Origin: Corynebacterium lujinxingii
Lineage (GTDB): Bacteria; Actinomycetota; Actinomycetes; Mycobacteriales; Mycobacteriaceae
Direction of reading: 5' to 3'
Length of the DNA stretch: 64,000 nucleotides
Assembly (NCBI RefSeq): GCF_014490555.1
Contig: NZ_CP061032.1
Coordinates: forward strand, 1,116,001-1,180,000
Shown: piece by piece, positions 58,590-64,000 of the stretch
How positions within the stretch are numbered: position 1 is the stretch's first letter
Layout of the letters: each line of letters starts with the position of its first letter
Translations under genes and position numbers: made by a program
Notes under the pieces: generated by a model
Told to the model about the DNA's origin: nothing
Databases searched by the model: none
Seen by the model: the letters and a program-made list of their open reading frames with translations, nothing else

Positions 58590-59465
58590 TTAGAACACGG
58601 TCAATCCGCGTTCACGGAAGATCGAGCGTACGTGCTCGACGGACTCCGGAGATGGGGGCGTGACATCCTCCAACTCATAGTCCATGTCGATCTTGTCCCA
58701 CTTGTCTGCACCCATGTTGTGGAACGGCAGAACCTCCACACGCTCCACGGTGCCTTTCCAGCGCGCAACGATGTCGGCGACGCGCTGGACGTTTTCCTCG
58801 CCGTCGGTCAGCCCTGGGACCACCACGAAGCGGACCCACACCGGCTTGCCCTTGGCGTGCAGCCTATCGCCGAAATCGATCGTCGGCTGCAGCTGGCGTG
58901 CGGTCACGTGCTCGTAGGTGTCCGAGTCTCCCGACTTCACATCGAGGAGGAACAAATCGATGTTGTCCAGGTCCTCGTCGGTCAGGCGAGCGCCGAGGTA
59001 ACCGGATGTGTCGATCGTGGTGTGCACACCTGCGTCGTGCACCGCCTTGAGCAGGCGACGCGTGAACGCGATCTGGAACAACGGCTCGCCGCCGGAGAGC
59101 GTGAGCCCTCCGCCGGAGGCGTTGAACACCGGCTTGTAGCGCAGCACGCGTCGAACGACGTCGTCGATCTTCTCGAGCGTGCCTTCCTTCATTTCCATCG
59201 TGTCCGGGTTGTGGCAGTACTTGCACCGCAGAGGGCAACCGGACAAGAAGATGGTCATCCGGGTGCCCGGACCATCGACAGCCGTCACCAGCTCCCAGGA
59301 GTGGACGAGGCCGATCTCACCGGTGCGGCGAGCCTCGAATAGCTCGGGGCGGATGATCTCGAGGTCGTCGGTGGAAAGTCCGCCTAAACCGGCAGCGACG
59401 CCGCGCACGCGCTCACCCTGTTCGGGCGCGAGCGTGACGACGCCGCTAGTTCCGTCTTGGGCCAT
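58590..59465 (-). CDS. pflA: Pyruvate formate-lyase activating enzyme (radical SAM)
   Basis: A 291-residue radical-SAM enzyme that puts the glycyl radical on its partner. The 4Fe-4S cluster motif is CPLRCKYCHNPDTM near 82-95 (CxxxCxxC); the Gly-rich GGGLTLSGGEPLF near 119-131 binds SAM. Residues 1-45 are an extension over the E. coli enzyme. Starts three nt after the radical-subunit gene, so it is translated with it. The target is the glycine in the 83-residue subunit at 59469-59720. Confidence 0.95.
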   Translation of the reverse strand: MAQDGTSGVVTLAPEQGERVRGVAAGLGGLSTDDLEIIRPELFEARRTGEIGLVHSWELVTAVDGPGTRMTIFLSGCPLRCKYCHNPDTMEMKEGTLEKIDDVVRRVLRYKPVFNASGGGLTLSGGEPLFQIAFTRRLLKAVHDAGVHTTIDTSGYLGARLTDEDLDNIDLFLLDVKSGDSDTYEHVTARQLQPTIDFGDRLHAKGKPVWVRFVVVPGLTDGEENVQRVADIVARWKGTVERVEVLPFHNMGADKWDKIDMDYELEDVTPPSPESVEHVRSIFRERGLTVF

Positions 59466-59468
59466 AAA

Positions 59469-59720
59469 CTATGCGCCCTTGTGGAAGGTACGAGAGATAA
59501 CGTCGCGCTGCTGCTCCTTCGTCAGCTTGACGAAGTTCACAGCGTAGCCGGAGACGCGAACGGTCAGGTTCGGGTAGTTCTCCGGGTGTTCCATTGCGTC
59601 CTCCAGGGTGGACTCATCGAGCACGTTGATGTTCGCGTGGTACAGACCGGAGTCCATGTTGTTCGCGGAACGGTTAGCCTTCATGGACTCGAGGCGCTGA
59701 TCGAAAGTAGGGGTGGACAT
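59469..59720 (-). CDS. Separate glycyl-radical subunit of pyruvate formate-lyase (GrcA-like)
   Basis: 83 residues that correspond to the C-terminal end of normal pyruvate formate-lyase: NVLDESTLEDAMEHPENYPN (33-52), then the radical motif VRVSGYAVNF (54-63, radical Gly near 58), and LTKEQQRDVISRTF. It resembles GrcA/YfiD, which repairs oxygen-cleaved enzyme in E. coli, but here no second radical domain is encoded in the operon: the large subunit ends before it. GAAGGAGAG lies seven nt before the ATG, a strong independent ribosome binding site, so it is a real gene, not a frameshift product. It lies 45 nt after the large subunit and three nt before pflA. Confidence 0.93.
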   Translation of the reverse strand: MSTPTFDQRLESMKANRSANNMDSGLYHANINVLDESTLEDAMEHPENYPNLTVRVSGYAVNFVKLTKEQQRDVISRTFHKGA

Positions 59721-59765
59721 GGTGTTTCTCTCCTTCAGAGTGAATGGGTGGATAGGGAAGTCTGG

Positions 59766-61883
59766 TTAGGCCGGATTGATGACCGCGTCGGCGTTTTCCA
59801 TGATGAAGCCAGCATCGAGGACACCGACCAGGTTGGTCACCTGCTCTTCCTTGTTGCGGCCAAGGCCCGACGGGGTGATCGTGTTGGTCAGCGAGATGCC
59901 GTCCAGCGCGTCGTTGTAGTCGAGCTTGCCCACGGACAGCATCGAAGCGACCATGCCGTGGTTGTCCGCGCCGTTCTCCGGGTTTGCGCCCGGGGCGAAC
60001 GGGGTGCCGGCCTGGTGACCGGACGGGAACGAACCGGTTGCCTTGCCGTAGACGACGTTCGAGGTAATCGTCAGCACGGATTGGGTCGGGATGGCGTCGC
60101 GGTACATCGGGATCGCCTTGATCTTCTGCATCACCGTGTGAACAACGGTGGCAGCGATGTCGTCCGCGCGGTCGTCGTCGTTGCCGTAGAACGGGAACTC
60201 GCCTTCCGTGATGTAGTCGACGATCAGGCCGGTCTCATCGCGGACCGGGGTGACCTTCGCGTACTTAATCGCGGACAGGGAGTCGGCGACGATGGACAGG
60301 CCGGCGATGCCGCAGCCCATGGTGCGGATGATGTCGGAGTCGTGCAGCGCCATCTCGATGGACTCGTAGGCGTAGCGGTCGTGGCAGTAGTGGATGATGT
60401 TCAGTGCCTCGACGTACGTGCCGACAACCCAGTCGAGCATCTCCTCGTACTTCTGCCAGACCTCGTCGAAGTCCAGCGGGCCGTCGCCCTCGATCGGTGT
60501 GTGGTTGCCGTCGGTGATCTGCTTGCCGCTGACCTCGTCGCGGCCGCCGTTGATGGCGTAGAGCAGAGCCTTCGCGGCGTTCACGCGAGCACCGAAGAAC
60601 TGCATCTGCTTGCCGACCTGCATCGGGGACACACAGCAGGCAATTGCGGCGTCGTCGCCCCACTTGTCACGAATCTGCTTGTCAGACTCGTACTGCAGTG
60701 AGGAGGTCTCGATGGAGATAGCGGCACAGAACTCCTTGTAGCCTTCCGGAAGTGCCGGATCCCAGAAGATGGTGATGTTCGGCTCCGGAGCCGGGCCCAG
60801 GTTGCGCAGCGTCTGCAGGAGACGGAATGCGGTCTTGGTGACCTGGTGGCGGCCGTCCTCGGAGAAGCCGGCGTCGGTCCAGGTTGCCCAGTACGGGTCG
60901 CCGGAGAAGATCTGGTCGTAGTCCTCGGTGCGCAGGAAGCGGACGATGCGCAGCTTGATCACGAGTGCGTCGATGATCTCCTGTGCCTCGACCTCGGTGA
61001 GGGTGCCGTTTGCCAAGTCGCGCTCGAAGTACGCGTCCAGGAACGGGGAGAGGCGGCCGATGGACATTGCGGCGCCGTCCTGGCTCTTGACCGATGCCAG
61101 GTAGCCGAAGTAGGTCCACTGGACGGCTTCTTTGGCGTTGGTTGCCGGGCCGGAGATGTCGAAGCCGTAGTCCTCGGCCATCTTCTTGAGCTTCTTGAGT
61201 GCCTTGATCTGCTCGGAGTGCTCTTCGCGGTAGCGAGCCCAGTGCTCGGAGAAGCCCTTCTCCAGGGCGGCGTCCTTCGCCTGCTGCTTTTCCTCGATGA
61301 GGAAGTCAACACCGTAGAGCGCGACACGGCGGTAGTCGCCGATGATGCGGCCGCGGCCGTATGCGTCCGGCAGGCCGGTCACGATGTGGGAGGAGCGGGC
61401 TGCGCGGATGCGCGGGGTGTAGATGTCGAAGACGGCATCGTTGTGGGTCTTGCGGTAGTCGGTGAAGATCTTCTTCACGTCCGGGTTGACCTCTTTGCCG
61501 GCCTCTTTGATGGCCTGCTCGACCATGCGCCAGCCACCGTTCGGCATCATGGCGCGCTTGGTCGGGGTGTCGGTCTGCAGACCGACGATGACATCGTCAT
61601 CTTCCGAGATGTAGCCCGGCTTGAACGCGTCGATGTCGGCAGGGGTGTCGGTGTCGACATCGTAGACACGACGCTCACGCTCGACCGCGAGGTAGTTCTT
61701 GTCCAGGTAGTCCCACAGGCGCAGGGTCTTATCGGTTGCGCCCTCGAGGAACGATGCGTCCCCGTCGTACGGGGTGTAGTTGCGCTGGACGAAATCGCGG
61801 ACATCGATCGATTCCATCCACGGTCCCGGCGTGAAGCCTTCCCACGCCTGGTTCTGAATTTGCGGCTCTGTAGAAACAGTCAC
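59766..61883 (-). CDS. pflB: Pyruvate formate-lyase large subunit lacking the glycyl-radical end
   Basis: Converts pyruvate and CoA to acetyl-CoA and formate without oxygen. 705 residues from GTG 61883; GTG 61892 is an alternative, and AGAAGGA (61900-61894) fits either poorly. The catalytic Cys pair is in AIACCVSPMQVGKQMQFF, near 435. PFL motifs are DAYGRGRIIGDYRRVALYGV (near 175-194) and NHGMVASMLSVGKLDYNDAL. E. coli PflB has 760 residues and ends in the radical domain; this protein stops at NADAVINPA, before RVSGYAV. It must work with the 83-residue subunit next to it. Confidence 0.93.
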   Translation of the reverse strand: MTVSTEPQIQNQAWEGFTPGPWMESIDVRDFVQRNYTPYDGDASFLEGATDKTLRLWDYLDKNYLAVERERRVYDVDTDTPADIDAFKPGYISEDDDVIVGLQTDTPTKRAMMPNGGWRMVEQAIKEAGKEVNPDVKKIFTDYRKTHNDAVFDIYTPRIRAARSSHIVTGLPDAYGRGRIIGDYRRVALYGVDFLIEEKQQAKDAALEKGFSEHWARYREEHSEQIKALKKLKKMAEDYGFDISGPATNAKEAVQWTYFGYLASVKSQDGAAMSIGRLSPFLDAYFERDLANGTLTEVEAQEIIDALVIKLRIVRFLRTEDYDQIFSGDPYWATWTDAGFSEDGRHQVTKTAFRLLQTLRNLGPAPEPNITIFWDPALPEGYKEFCAAISIETSSLQYESDKQIRDKWGDDAAIACCVSPMQVGKQMQFFGARVNAAKALLYAINGGRDEVSGKQITDGNHTPIEGDGPLDFDEVWQKYEEMLDWVVGTYVEALNIIHYCHDRYAYESIEMALHDSDIIRTMGCGIAGLSIVADSLSAIKYAKVTPVRDETGLIVDYITEGEFPFYGNDDDRADDIAATVVHTVMQKIKAIPMYRDAIPTQSVLTITSNVVYGKATGSFPSGHQAGTPFAPGANPENGADNHGMVASMLSVGKLDYNDALDGISLTNTITPSGLGRNKEEQVTNLVGVLDAGFIMENADAVINPA

Positions 61884-62023
61884 AGTTTGCACGGTCCTTC
61901 TCTTGAAACAAAAGGTCTTCCGGCGGCTGCGCTTACCCATTCCCAAACACATTCTCTTTAAAAGCGCTGGCCGCTTAACAAGGAGTGTAGGGGAGTGACG
62001 CAGGTTATTGGTAATACGTTTGG

Positions 62024-62039
62024 GGTGACCTTCGACACA
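62024..62039 (-). promoter_or_regulatory. CRP/GlxR-like site upstream of pflB
   Basis: On the minus strand TGTGTCGAAGGTCACC (62039-62024) matches the GlxR/CRP consensus TGTGA-N6-TCACA in eight of ten half-site positions. It lies about 140 bp before the pflB start. GlxR (or an FNR-type relative) control is inference. Confidence 0.35.
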
Positions 62040-62055
62040 CTGAATTACAACGAGA

Positions 62056-62102
62056 AAATTCCCCGGTCAGACGCCTGGAGCACAGGTCTGGCCGGGGAAT
62101 TT
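62056..62102. terminator. Terminator between ndh and pfl regions
   Basis: AAATTCCCCGGTCAGAC (62056-62072) and GTCTGGCCGGGGAATTT (62086-62102) pair over 17 positions with one G-T wobble. Placed after the ndh stop (62119) and before the pflB promoter, so it ends ndh transcription on the minus strand. Confidence 0.85.
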
Positions 62103-62118
62103 GCAGGGATATTTACGC

Positions 62119-63459
62119 CTACTTCTCACCGTCTTCCAGGTTGGCGGTGGGCAACTGGCCCTCGGTGACTGCCAAGTTGTGGCGGGCACGCGAGAACGCG
62201 TTAATCGTCCATTCGTTGGCCGCCACCAGGCGGTTGCGGCTGCCGGTGAGGAAGGACAGGTGCACGCCGAGCCACATCAGCCAGCCGATAAAGCCGGTGA
62301 TCTCGACCTTGCCCATCTTCACCACGGCATTGAAGCGGTTGATAATGGCCATGGAACCCTTGTCGAAGTACTCAAACGGTGCGCGGTCCTCCGGGGCGAT
62401 ATCGTGCTCAATCTGATCCTTGATCGTTTTGCCCACGTAGGCACCGGACTGGATAGCCACCTGCGCAACACCCGGGAGACGGTCGCGGTTCATCATGTCG
62501 CCAATGATGAAGACGTTCGGCTGATCGCCGACGGACAAGTCAGGGTTAACTTCGACCTTGCCGGCGCGATCGGCCTCGACACCGATCTGCTCCGCAACCT
62601 GCTTACCCAGCGGGGAAGCGGCCACGCCCGCGGACCAGATCTTGGTCGGGGTCTTGATGGTGGACTCCTGCTCGGTCTTCATGTCCTTGTACGTCACAGA
62701 GTCCGCATCGACGTTGGTCACCATCGCGTTGAGTACAACGGTCACACCAGCCTTCTCCAGCTCGCGCTGCGCCTTCTTACCCAAACGCTTGCCAAACGGC
62801 GGCAACACCTGCGGAGCGCCGTCGAGGAGGTAGATCTTGGACTGCTCGGTGCTGAACGAGTAGCGGCCGGAGGTGAACGCGCGGTGCGCCATCTCAGCCA
62901 CCTGGCCAGCGAGCTCCACGCCGGTCGGGCCGGCGCCCACGATGACGAAGGTCAGCGCCTCTTCCCGCTCTTCGGGAGTTTCGGCCAGCTCGGCGCGCTC
63001 GAACGCCGCGATGAGGCGGGCGCGGATCTCGTACGCGTGGTCAAGGGTCTTCAGACCTGGCGCGAATTCGGCGAAGTGGTCGTTGCCAAAGTAAGACTGG
63101 CCGGCACCTGCGGCGACGATGAGGGAGTCGTAGGCGAAGGTCGACTCCTTTCCGCTTTCCACGGAGGTGACGGTCTTGCCCTCGATGTCGATTGTCTCGA
63201 CCGTGCCGCGTACAACGCGGATGTTTTGCTGCTTGGCGAACATCTGGCGGATGTCGCCGGTGACCTCGCCGGCAGACATCAAGCCGGTTGCCACCTGGTA
63301 GAGCAGGGGCGGGAAGAGGTGGTGGTTAGTGCTGTTAATCAGGGTGATGTCGACGTCTGCGTCGGCAAGCTCCTGGGCAGCGTTCACGCCGCCGAAACCA
63401 GCGCCGATAATTACGACGTGGTGTCGGTTTCCATCCGGGCGAAGGGCTGAAGAGGCCAT
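62119..63459 (-). CDS. ndh: Type II NADH dehydrogenase
   Basis: A 446-residue single-subunit NADH:menaquinone oxidoreductase that feeds electrons to the respiratory chain without pumping protons. FAD motif VIIGAGFGGVNAAQEL near 15-30, and the NADH motif VIVGAGPTGVELAGQVAEMA near 167-186. A C-terminal amphipathic region (GFIGWLMWLGVHLSFL near 384-399) fixes it to the membrane. ATG 63459 is chosen from GAGGAG about eight nt upstream; the 47 extra codons upstream show no homology. Divergent from ufaA, as in C. glutamicum. Confidence 0.95.
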   Translation of the reverse strand: MASSALRPDGNRHHVVIIGAGFGGVNAAQELADADVDITLINSTNHHLFPPLLYQVATGLMSAGEVTGDIRQMFAKQQNIRVVRGTVETIDIEGKTVTSVESGKESTFAYDSLIVAAGAGQSYFGNDHFAEFAPGLKTLDHAYEIRARLIAAFERAELAETPEEREEALTFVIVGAGPTGVELAGQVAEMAHRAFTSGRYSFSTEQSKIYLLDGAPQVLPPFGKRLGKKAQRELEKAGVTVVLNAMVTNVDADSVTYKDMKTEQESTIKTPTKIWSAGVAASPLGKQVAEQIGVEADRAGKVEVNPDLSVGDQPNVFIIGDMMNRDRLPGVAQVAIQSGAYVGKTIKDQIEHDIAPEDRAPFEYFDKGSMAIINRFNAVVKMGKVEITGFIGWLMWLGVHLSFLTGSRNRLVAANEWTINAFSRARHNLAVTEGQLPTANLEDGEK

Positions 63460-63562
63460 CAGTATCTCTCCTCGGTGTAATTTTCGTAAGTGGAACGGCT
63501 TACATACTACGCGGTACGTGTGAGCTAAGCCGTGGCGTACCGCGGAAGTGGTGGCTGGGCCA

Positions 63563-63568
63563 CTAGCA
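63563..63568 (+). promoter_or_regulatory. Leaderless-type -10 of ufaA
   Basis: TAGCAT ends eight nt before ATG 63577; no ribosome binding site is seen. Confidence 0.45.
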
Positions 63569-63576
63569 TCCGTTAA

Positions 63577-64000
63577 ATGGCCGATTTCACGCGCACGCAA
63601 AAGAGCTCCATCGATGCTGCGGCGTGGCCCGCGGTGGCGGCGGTGCCGATGCCTCGCGGGGGCAGTGTCCGCACGAAACTTGCTGAGGCGGCGTTTGCCC
63701 GTGCGTGCGCCAAGGCGGGGCTTGCGCTCGAAGGGGAGAGCCCCGATCTCACCGTGGAGCGCGCGGAAGTGTTTCAGCGCGTCGCTGCTCGCGGTTGGAC
63801 TGGCCTTGCGGAAGGCTATATGGCGGGAGAGTGGTCGACGACCTCGTCGCAGGTGCTTGTCGACGACCTCGTCGCGCTCGTCGGTGCGGGCTACCGGCCC
63901 GTGTCACCGCGTCCGTCTGCGGTTCCTGGCGGGCGCAGACCTGTGGGGGCGGCAGGAGAGCTCCCCCCGGATCTCACACAACATTTCGCCGGCAGTGTCG
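63577..64000 (+). CDS. ufaA: Cyclopropane-fatty-acid-synthase-like methyltransferase, 5' part
   Basis: The first 141 codons of a gene that runs out of the window. The N-terminal region has VFQRVAARGWTGLAEGYMAG and EWSTTSSQVLVDDLVALVGAG, typical of CFA-synthase/mycolic-acid-methyltransferase family proteins that modify unsaturated fatty acids in membrane lipids with SAM. ufaA stands next to ndh in C. glutamicum, supporting the symbol. The SAM-binding domain lies beyond the window. Confidence 0.8.
   Translation, partial: MADFTRTQKSSIDAAAWPAVAAVPMPRGGSVRTKLAEAAFARACAKAGLALEGESPDLTVERAEVFQRVAARGWTGLAEGYMAGEWSTTSSQVLVDDLVALVGAGYRPVSPRPSAVPGGRRPVGAAGELPPDLTQHFAGSV

Noticed and set aside
59469..59765. 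Frameshift or sequencing error splitting one pfl gene
   Set aside because: The small gene has its own AGGAG and start, an N-terminal part (STPTFDQRLESMKANRS) not expected in the middle of PFL, and the large gene ends with a normal stop; a simple one-base error would not give this.
59457..61961. Long plus-strand open frames across the pfl genes
   Set aside because: Antisense shadows of the pfl genes with no recognisable domains and high Val/Arg content typical of such shadows.

Overview
The window looks like a chromosomal segment of a Corynebacterium species. The reasons are the 16S/23S/5S genes, the corynebacterial markers (odhI with its ETTS phosphorylation motif, ftsR, steA/steB, an ndh/ufaA pair) and a gene order that largely follows the Corynebacterium/Mycobacterium backbone (tyrS, tlyA, nadK, recN, steA, steB, nudix, xerD, parA-like, scpA, scpB, rluB, cmk, der). 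I did not assign a species. Several genes have a TAnnnT-type -10 box only 6-8 nt before the start codon, so leaderless transcription is probably common.

Layout. 1-3773: the 3' part of uvrA, then infC-rpmI-rplT behind a long leader with a terminator/antiterminator arrangement; infC starts at a rare ATC codon. 3793-5891 (minus): histidine kinase, a 60-residue secreted two-cysteine peptide and a response regulator. 5929-10384: rRNA methyltransferase and pheST. 10424-14605: argF-argR-argG-argH, lacking the argCJBD genes usually found between pheT and argF. 14616-16075: a Trm112-like protein and tyrS. 16076-22101: a complete rrn operon with promoter, duplicated boxA-like elements and terminator. 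22127-22730: a non-coding island of palindromic repeats. 22869-32130: TPR protein, HAD phosphatase, tlyA, nadK, recN, steA, steB, Nudix hydrolase and xerD; pyrG is missing from its usual place between steB and the Nudix gene. 32143-38780: a secreted membrane-anchored protein, then parA-like, scpA, scpB, rluB, cmk and der. 38787-41826: two paralogous esterases around a methyltransferase, then a gamma-carbonic-anhydrase-like protein. 41865-42447: a decayed plasmid-type replication gene beside tRNA-Pro(GGG). 42511-44129 (minus): a YchJ protein and an alpha/beta hydrolase-OsmC fusion. 44245-49149: secA2, odhI, ftsR, a DUF151 protein and a second MerR regulator. 49231-56865 (minus): VWA protein, conserved hypothetical, two CNNM/CBS proteins, DEAD-box helicase and gnd. 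56917-64000: thioesterase, corA, a pyruvate formate-lyase operon, ndh and the start of ufaA.

The most unusual system is the pyruvate formate-lyase operon at 58590-61883. The enzyme is divided into a large subunit with the catalytic Cys-Cys pair and a separate 83-residue subunit with the glycyl-radical motif and its own strong ribosome binding site, followed by the activase. The second candidate is the two-cysteine secreted peptide between the sensor kinase and its regulator, which could be a signal or effector of that two-component system. The rest is mostly housekeeping: translation, arginine synthesis from ornithine, chromosome segregation, NAD phosphorylation, envelope proteins, and central and respiratory metabolism.
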